Below are positions 1 to 11,216 of a stretch of DNA of 64,000 nt, one piece after another (within the stretch, counting starts at the first letter, position 1; each line of letters opens with the position of its first letter). The stretch lies in contig JAJNNX010000024.1 of assembly GCA_023159155.1 (NCBI GenBank), forward strand, positions 186,001-250,000, written 5' to 3'. The notes beneath the pieces were generated by a model. It had not been told where the DNA came from. It worked only from the letters and a program-made list of their open reading frames with translations, and searched no databases. This stretch comes from Ustulina deusta. Lineage: Eukaryota > Ascomycota > Sordariomycetes > Xylariales > Xylariaceae. The translations under genes were made by a program, and so were the position numbers.

Positions 1-1134
1 GGCGTGTCGTACCCTTCAATCCGATATAGATCCGCATCCGGCCAGAGGACTCCATCGAGAGGACGTACCTGGAGACGTGATGATACACCTCATTCTGGTG
101 GGTTTGGACGGGAAAGGAATCGCCAGCACGATGAGAGAAGCAATGTTTCTAGACGACGTCAGTATACACAAAGTGAAAGGACCCCGGAGCAAGCAGGACA
201 TTCACCACCATCATCCGAGGCCGATGACCTCATTGTCGACACCTCATCATATACCACAAAGGGGGCATTTCGACTACATAACTGTCGACGACCAGGTGAA
301 TTCCGGTTCCCAAAGCCCATCATCCAACCAGAGCCCATTTGGCGCGCTGGAGACGGATTTTCAGGTGACGAGGCGAGACCCAAATTTGTATTTCTTACGA
401 CGCGCAGACGCAAACGCAAACGATCGAGGTCGCTCTCCGCTTTTGCACAACTCTCGTTAGAGGCCGAGAATGCTGCAGAAAATAATGGGGAGGGAGCAAT
501 TTCGAGCCAGCTACACCCAAGGGGGTCGCATCGATTGTGGGAGCCAAGTAGCGCTATGATGAAAGACCTGTGGCCAACAAGAGACGATTTCATGGAGGAC
601 TCGGTCGCCAAACAACCGAGAAAAGTGGTGATTGAAAACAACAGCATCGCTGAGTCCACGCCGCCACTCAACCCGAGACGTCCGCCTATGCCAAGGCCGA
701 GGACGAAACAAGCTGCGCCACGGAAGAGACAGGCTTCCGATTTCGAAAACTTTGGGAGACGCAAGCGAAAGTGTCGGAGTCGCCATAGCAAAGGCTCGTC
801 CTCGTCATTCACGGGAGTCCCACAAGCGAATGAATTTCAAGTAAGCGATGAAGAGCATGAAGAGGAGAGAAGGGGTCTGTATGAACGAGGAAGGGATGAA
901 AGTATGAAGCAGAGTGCGGCAAATGAAGAGCCTAACTATATACTTGCGACGGCAAATGACCTTGAAGCCAGCGATAACGGTTCTGAGAATCTAGGCGGAG
1001 AGGAGGACATGGAGGACTCTATACCAAATTCACAGCCGGACGAGGTCCCCGCGAGCCGCTTTGAGATCGGCGAGGGACCGACAAGTCTCCCCGATTTGGC
1101 AAGTATCGCGCACGGCGCGTTTAACTTGGTATGA
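1..1134 (+). CDS. Basic, low-complexity protein, 5' end outside window
   Basis: The frame is open from the first base and ends in TGA at 1132-1134. No ATG opens it, so the start lies outside the window or in an upstream exon. The visible ~377 residues are rich in Arg, Lys, Ser and Pro, with two strongly basic clusters (RRRKRKRSRS near residue 135 and RRKRKCRSRH near residue 255) that look like nuclear localisation signals. The C-terminal third is acidic (EEHEEERR, GGEEDMEDS). I see no recognisable domain, membrane segment or catalytic motif. A nuclear or chromatin-associated role is a guess from composition only. It is transcribed toward bub3. Confidence 0.6.
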   Translation, partial: GVSYPSIRYRSASGQRTPSRGRTWRRDDTPHSGGFGRERNRQHDERSNVSRRRQYTQSERTPEQAGHSPPSSEADDLIVDTSSYTTKGAFRLHNCRRPGEFRFPKPIIQPEPIWRAGDGFSGDEARPKFVFLTTRRRKRKRSRSLSAFAQLSLEAENAAENNGEGAISSQLHPRGSHRLWEPSSAMMKDLWPTRDDFMEDSVAKQPRKVVIENNSIAESTPPLNPRRPPMPRPRTKQAAPRKRQASDFENFGRRKRKCRSRHSKGSSSSFTGVPQANEFQVSDEEHEEERRGLYERGRDESMKQSAANEEPNYILATANDLEASDNGSENLGGEEDMEDSIPNSQPDEVPASRFEIGEGPTSLPDLASIAHGAFNLV

Positions 1135-2021
1135 AGTCACGGGCGAAGACTGTGCTATAAAGCCTGCGGTGGTCTAGTCACGTTTGACTACCTACCTAGC
1201 TTTGCACACCTGGGAGAGACCAAATCATAATGTCTCATGACTTGCTATAATCATTCCCCGAGGGCGTGGAAATATTTCCTACTCCGAAAATCCGTTGGCT
1301 TATACGATGCTGTGCCTCTGAGTATTTCTGCTTTGCGAGTTCGGAAGTTATTTTTAGCGAAAGGATGTCATATATGGAAATGGTATGGGGGGAGGGCGTG
1401 AGGGGGACCTGGAGGTGTAGGGCTCTCGATGGCTAGGTCACATAATAATATCTAGCTGACTGCTTGCTTGCTTAGCTACAACAGTCTTTCTGCCATGGAT
1501 TTACAAACTACGTATGCAATACACTTTGTTCTGTTTTGATTCGTTAGGCCCTCGGGAGTGAAAATGAGAGTGGACTAAAAATGGGTATAATAGTTGAGTC
1601 TATTTCTACCTACTCTGTCAGGGCAGGACAGTTGGTAGCCTGCTCCCCGACTCGCTATCGATTAAAGATGATGAGGCCGGGGATATTTAATATTCCCAGT
1701 CCACGGACTCGATAGAAGAGAATAATTTCACGGCCTTTTAATTCTCGCCCTAGGACGCCGGCGCCTGAAAGCCGCTAGCTGGCCTTGCTTGTTTCCTTTC
1801 GTTTGGAAATTTCTGTAGATCGGGATACATGGGTAACGCGTTTGAGATGGTCGTGGCAGTGGTGGCCCTTTTCTCTGTTTAAATTTGAGTCTTAACGTTG
1901 ATGTTTCGTCGTGCGTCGTGGTTGGGTTTGGGAACATGGGTAGGTACCATTTTACCCTTTGGTCGTAGGCTTGGTGGTCCATTTCTTCATTTGACTTGTA
2001 GTTATTGAAATCGTGATCGCT
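1135..2021. other. Intergenic, no gene seen
   Basis: This lies between the 3' ends of the basic protein gene and bub3. It holds only short chance frames and probably the 3' UTRs of both genes. Confidence 0.5.
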
Positions 2022-3241
2022 CTACTTCGCTTTGCCCTTGGGCAGGGCCTCGTTCTCGCCGAGCTCTCTCACTAGGATCTTGGTGCGCCCCTCGCCGCTG
2101 TAGTCCTCCATGCCGGTCTCGAAACCGGGACACACGGCGACGGCTAGGTAGCGGCCGTCAGCGGAGAAGGCGAGCGCGGCGACGCTGTCGGGAAACTTTT
2201 GGTACACTTTCATGCGTCGCTTGGCGTCGGCGTCCCACAGGGCGACGGTGGCGTCGCCGCCGCCGCTCGCGAATGTGCCGTAGGCCGGGTGGAAGGCCAG
2301 CGCGTTCACGGGGTAGACGACGTCGGTGGGAGCGGCGCCGCTGCCGTCGGGCGAGGGTTGGTTCTGGCGGTGGCACTTGAAGGCGTATTTCCGCGCCTGT
2401 GACTCGGCGGACGCGTCGAAGAACTCTACGGCCACGCGCCCCTCGATGCTGCTTGTGGCATAGCCCGCGTCCGACGGCATGGCGGCTACGGCGCGTGTGA
2501 GGAACTTCAGCGAGGATTCCCGCTGTTGCCACGGCGAGGGGGCGGTTTGGGATGACAGCCCGGACGCAAGTGCTGAGAGGTCATAGATGTGGACTAGCCG
2601 GGATGTCATGGCCACGATGAGCTTCGAGGGGCTCGCGGCCAGGGCGTGGGGCTTGCCGGGGAGGGCTATTTCGAGCGGTGCTTGGGCGGCGTCCGTTGGG
2701 TTGTGTACATGGAGTGTGCTGTCCCAGGAGGCAGAGATGACGAGGGCTTTGGCATGGCCTGTTAGCTTCTCTTGTTGTCGTCGGGCGAGGACGTACACGA
2801 TAGAGAGGGTTCGCATTGTACTCACAGTGTTCTCGGCTGTAGACAACCCTCCGTACGGGTGCGGTGTGCTTGCTGAGCACCGTCTGCTCGCCACTCGTCA
2901 GGTCGAGCCTCGATACCTGCCAGTCCATGCCGGCGCTGAAAGCCTCGTCGTCGTTCGCGCCGAAGCAAACATCGAGCACGGGCGCGCGGTGCTCGATCGT
3001 CCGGATCAGCGAGCCTTGCTGGCCCTCTGCGGCGTCGGCGGCCTGTGTGTCGTATAGGTACACATTCTTGTCCCAGGAGGAGACCAGGAGGCGTGAGGAG
3101 GATTCGGGCGCGAATACTAGCGCGGAGATCGCATCGTTTGGAGGTTGCGCGAGCTCGAATTGCGCTGCTGCGGTCGATGTTAGCATCCATGCATGTCACG
3201 AGACGGATTCGGGGGTCTTGGGATGGCTCACCAGGCGCCAT
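2022..3241 (-). CDS. bub3: Mitotic checkpoint WD40 protein Bub3
   Basis: Bub3 is a WD40 propeller of the spindle assembly checkpoint that recruits Bub1 and Mad3/BubR1 to kinetochores. Exons (minus strand) are 3241-3232, 3167-2826 and 2758-2022, giving 362 residues, the usual Bub3 size. The first exon has only 10 nt. Splicing it gives MAPAAQFELAQPPNDAIS, which matches the family N-terminus; starting at the in-frame ATG at 3186 would give an atypical leader. Family marks are LLVSSWD in the first blade, VISASWDSTL, YATSSIEGRVAVEFFD and KYAFKCHR, then YPVNALAFHP and GGGDATVALWD. Introns are 64 and 67 nt with GTGAGC/GTGAGT donors. It is divergent from gpn2 across about 470 bp. Confidence 0.93.
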
Positions 3242-3713
3242 TATCGATGATATACAATTGTTTCAAAGCGAAACGAGGTTGATGGGTGCGGAATTGGGCC
3301 AAGTATATGTTGCGTAGGTCGGAAGAAACTATCAAGGTAGCATTAATTGTGCGGTCGCATGTTGGGAGACAGAGATGTGATTGAAGCAAGCTTGAAAATG
3401 CGACTGGTTGCCTTGGTCCTGTAGGTACTGAGCTAGAGAGGTACTCAATCGATAAGAGGTAAACAACCTTGGAAGCTACCTGAGTTAGGTATAGCCTGTA
3501 GTGGACGGTTCTGGTTACTGTACTTCTGCCATGACCCACCACCCCAAACCCCCCAAACCCCCCACATCTCTAAAGCTCCAGGCTCGCCATTTAGTTGCCA
3601 TGGAGGGGTTGAGGTGCACTTGATCACACGCCTGCGCATCTGCTTCTTTCACCTTTTCCTCCAAAGTTTCCGATACCCATTTCAATCTGCTCTAGGTTTC
3701 CGCATTCGTCGCG
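3242..3713. promoter_or_regulatory. Shared bub3/gpn2 upstream region
   Basis: These 472 bp separate the start codons of the divergent bub3 (-) and gpn2 (+) genes and must contain both promoters. C-rich tracts occur around 3540-3566. I cannot assign a specific factor site. Confidence 0.45.
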
Positions 3714-4913
3714 ATGCCTTTCGCGCAACTGGTGCTCGGTAGCCCCGGCGCTGGGAAGAGCACGTATTGCGATGGCAGTGAGTTAGCCTCGATCGCTGTT
3801 CTTTCTTTTCTTGTTTCCCGCTTCCCGACTGCTGAAGCTCCTATGCTCATTTGAAGCCGTATAGTGCACCAGTTCATGGGCGCCATCGGACGAGAGTGCT
3901 CAGTCGTCAATCTCGACCCCGCGAACGACAAGACCAACTATCCGTGTGCTTTGGATATTCGGGATCTCGTCACGTTGGAGGATATCATGGCCGACGACCA
4001 ACTTGGGCCCAACGGTGGCGTCCTATACGCATTCGAAGAACTGGAGCATAATATGGAATGGCTGGAGAATGGCCTTAAAGAGCTTGGCGATTCTTACATC
4101 GTCTTCGACTGTCCAGGTCAAGTCGAGTTATACACACACCACAACTCCCTTCGGAACATCTTTTTCAGGCTGCAGAAATTGGGCTATCGAGTACGTACGC
4201 TATTGGGTAACCATGTCAGTAACTGACGCTCAAAACAGCTTGTAGTTGTGCATTTATCCGATAGTTTTTGCCTCACACAGCCGTCGCTATACCTCTCGAA
4301 TCTCCTCCTCACGCTCCGCGCCATGCTCCAGATGGACCTCCCACACGTCAACGTCCTAACCAAGATCGACAAGGTCGCCTCATACGACCCTCTACCATTC
4401 AATCTCGACTTCTACACCGAGGTTGAAGACCTATCATATCTCCTTCCGGCGCTTGAAGCAGAAGCCCCAGCGATGCGTAGCGACAAGTTCAGTCGGTTAA
4501 ACCAAGCTGTCGCCAACCTTGTCGAGAGCTTTGGCCTTGTACGGTTCGAGGTGCTTGCAGTCGAGAATAAAAAGAGCATGACGCAGCTGTTGCGGGTGAT
4601 CGACAGGGCTAGTGGCTATGTTTTTGGGGGTGCCGAAGGAGCCAACGACACGATTTGGCAGGTAGCGATGCGCAATGAATCGTCCATGATGGAGGTGCAG
4701 GACATCCAGGAACGCTGGGTCGACGCGAAAGACGAGTACGATGCCGCTGAGCAAATGGATTGGGAGGAACAGCAGAAGAAGAGCGGGAACCTTGCTGGCG
4801 CAGATACGGGCATGACTACCCCTGACCTTATTCCGGACGACGATGATGAATTTGATGGCATGCCCCCTCCTATGGGAGATAGCGGGGTGAAAGTAGTTCG
4901 AAGGAAACCATGA
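3714..4913 (+). CDS. gpn2: GPN-loop GTPase Gpn2
   Basis: GPN2-family GTPases act with Gpn1/Npa3 and Gpn3 in assembly and nuclear import of RNA polymerase II and III. Exons are 3714-3777, 3865-4190 and 4239-4913, encoding 354 residues. The P-loop is GSPGAGKSTYC near residues 9-19. The Walker-type stretch VVNLDPAND follows, then the GPN loop in QLGPNGGVLY and FDCPGQVEL (G3). VLTKID is the guanine-specificity NKxD-like motif. PFNLDFYTEV and DLSYLL are typical of Gpn2 rather than Gpn1 or Gpn3. The C-terminus is acidic (DDDDEFDG) and basic at the very end. The second intron is only 48 nt, with a CTGAC branch point. The stop codon lies 4 nt from the pop5 stop. Confidence 0.93.
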
Positions 4914-4917
4914 TGTC

Positions 4918-5533
4918 TCAGCCGTCACCCATCTCCACGTCGGTGCCACACTCCTCTTCATCGAAAGTCCTTTCTTTGGGAACCCCTTGTTTGGGTCGGC
5001 TTGAGGTGCTGAAAATATTGCTCAGAGAATCGGACACCCTGGCGGGTTGCCCCTCTTTTGCCTCGAAGATAAGGTTTCGTGCACGACGGATCGCTTCTTC
5101 CTCGGCTTGTCGTATGGTGCCGCTGACGTGAACGACTCGAAAAACGCATGGTTTGCCATTCTTAATGGGGATCGAATTCATGAAACTCAAGGCTGTCCAG
5201 ACAAATCGGTACGAGGCTCGTGCGATTCTTAATATGAAGGTTGAGGTTGCTTGCGAGAGGTACTTGACTACATATATCTGTCAGCTTTGGCTCGGTCACG
5301 GGAGTAGAGCAATAGGGCTTGCCTTGAAGACCACCGCCCTCGAGGGCCCCCGAGCCATAGTCGCCAAATAGAGCGGCAACTTCAGCGCGTATTGCGCGAA
5401 GAAGCGCGGCGGGTGTCAATTCATTGCTGGTGGGCTGATTGAGCAAGACGGCATCGGGCAAATTAGCTCGAGTGCCTAGCTCGGTAGGGTATAGGATGTT
5501 GACTAGTAGATAGCGCTCCTTTATCCTAACCAT
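4918..5533 (-). CDS. pop5: RNase P/MRP subunit Pop5
   Basis: Pop5 is a protein subunit shared by nuclear RNase P (tRNA 5' processing) and RNase MRP (rRNA processing). Exons are 5533-5323 and 5267-4918, giving 186 residues. MVRIKERYLLVNILYP is the family N-terminus, GDYGSGALE and LQVKYLS match yeast Pop5, and VVHVSGTIRQAEEEAIRRAR is the conserved C-terminal motif. The intron (5322-5268, 55 nt) begins with GC, in the context CAAG|GCAAGC, has a GCTGACA branch point and ends in TAG. The two nearby GT donors keep frame but remove the conserved GLQ. The C-terminal tail is acidic (DEEECGTDVEMGDG). It is convergent with gpn2, so the 3' UTRs must overlap. Confidence 0.92.
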
Positions 5534-6106
5534 TATGCCTATTGGTAGGTTGAAGGGTGAGTTGAGGTTGAAGAGGAAATCACTGTTGTCGAGGCATCGA
5601 ATGGCATTGATGGGAGTCTCGAGAATTGATGAGTAGGGACCAGCTTCCGCGGCTTACACTACCGGGTATCTACCTATCTACTCCACAGTAAAGATTGGCA
5701 GCTTTATCTTATCAGGACCATACCTACTGTGTGAATACGTATTAATATCACTGTATACAGTCCGTATTTCCGTGCGGTGTACTTGGTTCAATAATTCGAT
5801 TCTACTTTTACCGCAATCCGTCGGGGTGAGGCTCTTACGATATCACAAGCCACTGCCTGTACACAATTTTCCATCTGTGAATTTGATGACTTGCTTCCAG
5901 TGAGTGTCGAGAAGCGAACCTTACTCAAGAATAGTGGCACAGCTTCTTCTTACAAACTGCAACGGTAAACAGAGACGGAAACTCTGGAGCACTCTGGAAC
6001 TTATAAGTGATTAATTATAATCTACACGAGAATATCATACAGAGCAGAGAGCAACATGGTCGATTCTAAAATACACCCAATTTCAACCTAGCGGTTCAGG
6101 TAGGCA
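5534..6106. other. Intergenic, no gene seen
   Basis: It separates the pop5 start from the 3' end of the O-methyltransferase gene and probably contains the pop5 promoter. No open frame or structured element stands out. Confidence 0.45.
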
Positions 6107-7599
6107 TCATGCGTCCCACACGACTTCAATGACGGAATCGATTGCTCCCTCGGGCTGCACGATGCTCTCGATTCGGAACCGCTTGTCGGCCTCGGCGAAG
6201 ACGCTCTCCCAGCCACGCCTGCTCCGCTCCTTGCCGTTGAAGGCCAGTTTCATCAATAAATCCGCGCCTCTGCATCGTAACTGGTCAGTCTTGTCGACCT
6301 TGTCTTACTTGGGACGGAAGGACGCGAAAGGGGAAAAAGGCGTGGAAGAGAAATAAATGCTTACCTCTGTCTCTGGTCGCCGAGATGGTTGGCGGCGTTC
6401 AACTCGCCAACGACGGCCTCGTTGATCCAGATACGCGTCCCCGCCTTGAGCGCCGGCGCGAGGTTCCGCAGGATCTTGGCCGCGTACTGGTCGCTCCAGT
6501 CGTGGAAGATGTGGCGGAAGAGATACGCGTCGGCCGCGTGCGGCATCGTCTCCGTGAGGAAGTTGTACGCCGCGAAATGCAGCCGGCCCGCGAGATCCGC
6601 GGGGACCTCGGCCGTCTCGATCACCTCGGGCAGGTCGACGGACGTGGCCCGCTCGACGCCCGCGTACCGCTGCAGAATCTGCTTGCTCAGGTCGCCGCCC
6701 GCGCCGGCGATGTCCACGATGGTCCTCGGGCAGCGCGCCGAGTCGCCCCACGGCACGTTGTCGAGGAAGTACGAGGCCGCGTAGCCCGGCGCCCTCGTCG
6801 ACATGCCCATCGAGTTCCGGAAGCGCGTGAGCCGCGCCTCGTCGTCGGCGATGAAGTCGAAGAACCCCTTGCTCGGATCCGCGATGTCGTCGCTGGACAT
6901 GCCTCGCTCGGCCCGCTGCGAGATCATCAGCGCCGAGTGGCCCGGCTCCCCGCTCCCGGGGAAGCGCTGCATGCTCTCGACGAACCGCCTCGCGCCGTTG
7001 GGGTTGTCCTCGGCCACGAGCTGCAGCAGGTCCTTCATGCCCGGCACCAGCGCGAAGAGCGCCGAGACGCTGTTGTGCCGAACCGACACATCCGGCGCCG
7101 CCTCCTCGAAGACCCGGTACGCGATCGCCGTCTGCACCACGCGCCGGCAATCGTCCAGCGGCATCCCGCAGCGCGCCGCCAGGTCCTCGTACGTGATCGA
7201 CGAGCCGGGCGTCGCCGGCACGTGGGAGGCCACGTCAAAATGGTACAAGCAGACGAAGATCACCAGGAGGGAGGGCTACGTCTTCCGGTTAGCGCTGGAA
7301 TCGACTTGACTTGGTGGCGAGGGTATTGGGGAGCGTCGGGGACTACGAACCACTGGGAGCACTAGAGTGCCCAGGTACAGAAACGGCCCCAGGAGACGGG
7401 TCTTGAGCTCGTCTGCTGCCTCGAGGGCCTCGGCTTTGGCGGCCTCGAGGGACGCGTCGAGCTCCACGGCCGGCGGAGGAGGCAGGGCGAAGGCGAGCGA
7501 GAAGTCGCTGCCCGGCTGGCCTTTCGTCCCCTCTTCTAGGATCTTGATGTTCTTCTGGAGGAGCCCTGCGAGCTCGGAAAGCGATTTCTCGGGGGCCAT
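6107..7599 (-). CDS. Family 2 SAM-dependent O-methyltransferase
   Basis: This is a plant/fungal-type O-methyltransferase of the kind that methylates hydroxyls of phenolic or polyketide metabolites. Exons are 7599 to about 7354 (or 7363), 7275-6365 and 6269-6107, about 436-439 residues. An N-terminal dimerisation/winged-helix part (YHFDVASHVP, ITYEDLAARCGMP) precedes the SAM site VDIAGAGGDLSKQIL. The catalytic-base region is FRHIFHDWSD. The last exon supplies GADLLMKLAFNGKERS and ends VVWDA. Motif I is slightly divergent (AGAGG where DVGGG is usual). The exon 1 donor is uncertain because two in-phase GTG sites exist. No partner biosynthetic genes flank it, so the substrate is unknown. Confidence 0.87.
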
Positions 7600-9063
7600 A
7601 GCGAATGGGTTGGTGTTGGTGTTTGGGGAAATATAGTAGATGCCGGTCTGGAGAGTCTTGGTTTGTAGCGGTGCTGAAAACAGGAATCGGGAAGGGAATC
7701 TTGGTGGGGTTCAAACTGTTGATCGATGCCATGATTTCGAGATCGATCCTTATATATATATAATATTAATCAACTACTCTACTTTGTTCAATTCCTGTCG
7801 CAAGTTTTGCTTTCTGTTCACTGATTCGTTCCTGGCCGATTCTTCGGGCGGAGGACCGAGGTGAGGGCGGTATTCCCGACTCCGGGTCGGGTGGCCGAGT
7901 TTTCGGGATGAGGACTCGTGACTGGGTGGAGGCCTAAGTGCAATGGATGATAGAGCTAGCTAGGCTACCTAGTAATAATACCCCTTGATATCTGTGCCTC
8001 TTAGTGTACTTGACTCATTATTTACAGTCTACGACTTTACGGCTCCGTGACGAACCCCTTAATTTGGATACAATTCAGACAGGGGGTTTTCCCCCTTTGG
8101 TGAATTCCTTAGGCAGAATTGCGTACCCAAGTTGATACCTGCTGTATGCACTACTTACTGTCCCTTGACTATGGGGTGCGGAATATCCATTTGCATGAGC
8201 TTGTAGAGTCAGCGGAAGAATAAGCACCACTAGATAGGCACTGGATTGTTGCGACGGACAGTCTACCGGTGCTAAGGCGATCCCCGTACATGGGCTACGG
8301 AGATCGCCAATTGACAAAGAATCGGAACAACCTCACGGCGCGCGGGAGCGGGATAACGTTTGTTCCGCTGATCGCGCGATATATGTATGACGGAGGGATC
8401 TTCTCGGCTGGGCTAGTGCAGACTACCCCTGGCGCCTGGTGAGGCTATTCCCAACGGCTATAAGCACTTCGGAAGCTGAGTCAGCCGCGCCGACATCTCT
8501 TATGCGGATACAATAGGGAACACACCAACCAGGTTGGGATGTTCTTCTATAAGATACTAGGTTTTGAGCCCTTGTTTGACCCATTTCTCCGGCGTGTGGA
8601 TTCGTGATGTTGTAAAATGATAAGATGCGGGGAGATCTGGCGGCTCGACGGACAGCATATTGAGAGTATCATCCTGTAGGGGGGGCTAGTGTCTAGTTGA
8701 ATTGCTGCCAAGTATCCATTGGGGTGGGCTTTCCTGTAGAACTAACGGTTCCTTAGGCTGTGTATAATAGGGAGTCGTACATATGTAGTATTGGGTCGGG
8801 GTATTACCAGCAGGGTCCTCAGCTGATGACTAATATTGGTGGGGTACGTTCTACCTATATCCACTGCTTAGAACACTGCATCCCGACCCCTCCAATGTCT
8901 CCACACCGAGGATGTACGTACCTTGGTCAATCTCATTATAGGGAACTTCATCTGATGTACGAAATATTACGTGTAAGCGCCGTGCTACGATTCATGTGCC
9001 ACATCAATCCCGGTTCATGAAGTCTTATACACAATTGCCTGTGTTACGCGGTAGAACAGGATA
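7600..9063. other. Intergenic, no gene seen
   Basis: This contains the upstream regions of the O-methyltransferase and cnxE, which are divergent. Short open frames (for example 8075-8317 on the minus strand) have no family motif and no supporting splice structure. A short TA-repeat tract lies near 7750-7770. Confidence 0.45.
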
Positions 9064-11216
9064 ATGGCTGAGGCACGTCTGAAAGCGGCCTTGCTCATCA
9101 TCTCCACAACGGCAGCCCAAGACCCGTCGACCGATGCTTCACGGCTTGCATTAAGCCATGTCTTGGACAAGGAGGGGGGCGGGAAATGGGAGCTCGTCGA
9201 TACCAAGATCGTATCCGATGTGGTCACCCAGATCCAACGCCAGATCATGCTGTGGGCCGATGTGGCCGCTGAAGGCGTTAACCTCATCGTGACCACCGGC
9301 GGCACCGGCTTTGCGACCTCAGACAATACTCCCGAGGTACGCTTTTGAGCCTCTTCTCATCTAGACATACTGCTTTCGTGTGCTCATACCGGCTGTACGC
9401 TAGGCTGTCTCGGCTCTGCTACACAAGCAAGCTCCTGGTCTCGTTCACGGAATGTTGGCCGCTTCCCTCCATGTCACGCCATGTGAGTTGCTGGAAATAG
9501 CTGCAGCCTAGCAATTGGATGTGTTGTTTCCTAACTGACGTAGTTGCCATGATGTCTCGCCCGGTTGCTGGAGTGAGGAACAGCACCGTAATTGTAACGC
9601 TGCCAGGCTCACCCAAGGGGGCAAAGGAGAATCTCGAAGCAATCCTCAAGATGCTACCGCACGCCTGCCAGCAAGCGGCCGGCATGGATTCTAGGACACT
9701 GCATGTGGGAGGTGTGAAGAAGCTGGAGGCTGACGCTGGCATCGCTTCTCACCCGGAACCAACACACTCACATGCACATCATGATCATGGCCATAATCAC
9801 GGACATGGGCACGGGCATGGACATGGAGACCTGGTCAGACACACAGCTCCTAATACCAACCCGATATCTAACGACCCGAGCCTCGGACCTAGTAGACGGA
9901 GTCGAGAGTCACCTTACCCAATGCTCTCTGTCGATGACGCTCTACAGAAGATCCAAGAACACACTCCGGCCGCTGAAATAACCATATCGAAAGTCGATAC
10001 ATCTCTTACCGGTCGCGTATTAGCTGAGAATGTTTCCGCACGAGAGAATGTGCCCGGATTCAGAGCCAGCATAGTAGATGGATACGCCGTCGTGGTGCCG
10101 AAGAATGGTAAATTGGATGGCGTATTTCCCGTCGTGTCCATCTCTCACGCAGCCCCTGGCGAGTCGGAAGTAAAGGGGCTTAAGGAAGGTGAGATTGCAA
10201 GGATCACGACCGGCGCGCCGTTGCCGCCTGGTGCTACTTCAGTCATCATGGTTGAGGATACGGTGTTAAGAACCATGACGGACGATGGCAAGGAAGAAAA
10301 AGAAGTTCAGATCACTGTCGACGGCGTTCGTGAAGGAGAGAACATCAGAGAGATTGGTAGTGATATCAAAGCCGAAGATGTGGTACTACGTGAGGGAGAG
10401 CTCATTTCTGCTGTTGGAGGAGAGATTGGTCTTATGGCTGCAGTCGGCGTCGCAGAAGTCAAGACCTATCGCAAGCCTGTGGTTGGCGTCTTGTCGACGG
10501 GCGATGAAATCGTTCATCACGACCGACCAGGAGACTTACGTCTAGGCGAAGTTCGCGACACGAACCGTATCACCTTGATGTGCGCGGCCAGAGAGCAAGG
10601 TTTCGAAGTCGTCGACCTCGGCATCGCCGCTGACACACCCGGCACTCTTGAACAGACCTTACGGGACGCCATGCGTCGCGTCGACCTCGTCATCACGTCT
10701 GGCGGCGTCTCAATGGGAGAGCTGGACCTTCTGAAGCCGACAATCGAACGCTCTCTCGGCGGAACCATACACTTCGGTCGGGTAGCGATGAAGCCCGGCA
10801 AGCCGACGACTTTCGCGACAATCCCCGTGAAGAACAACGTCGGCGAGCGCATCTCCAAGGTCATATTCTCCTTACCGGGGAACCCGGCCTCGGCCCTCGT
10901 CACTTTCCACCTCTTCGTCCTGCCTTCGCTGCACCAGATGTCTGGAATCTCGCCCGCCGGGCTGACCAAGGTCCCTGTATTTCTGGCCCATGACTTCCCG
11001 CTCGATAAGTCGCGACCGGAATACCATCGCGCGGTCGTCGTCGCCGATAGTAGTGGACGATTGGTGGCGACTAGCACGGGTGGACAGCGCAGTTCTAAAG
11101 TTGGCAGTCTCAGGGGCGCTAACAGCCTCCTGTGTCTGCCGAGCGGTAATGAACCCTTGAAGAAGGGGACGAAAGTCGATGCTCTACTCATGGGGCCTGT
11201 TAGACCTGATATATAA
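9064..11216 (+). CDS. cnxE: Molybdenum cofactor biosynthesis fusion protein (MogA-MoeA, gephyrin type)
   Basis: The protein adenylylates molybdopterin (MogA-like domain) and inserts molybdate (MoeA-like domain), the last steps of Moco synthesis needed by nitrate reductase and xanthine dehydrogenase. Exons are 9064-9336, 9404-9482 and 9544-11216, 674 residues. N-terminal domain motifs are TTGGTGFATSDNTPE and TPFAMMSRPVAGVR (formed across intron 2), then PGSPKGAKEN. The C-terminal domain from about residue 240 has VPGFRASIVDGYAV, STGDEI, TSGGVSMGELD, MKPGKPTTFA and LPGNPASALVTF. The two are joined by a linker with a His/Gly-rich run near residues 193-214. The start at 9064 has a good context (ATAATGGCTG). 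Both domains look complete. Confidence 0.94.

Noticed and set aside
6385..7365. 326-codon plus-strand open frame
   Set aside because: Antisense shadow of the O-methyltransferase in GC-rich codons; Arg/Val-rich with no motif, while the minus strand carries all family motifs.
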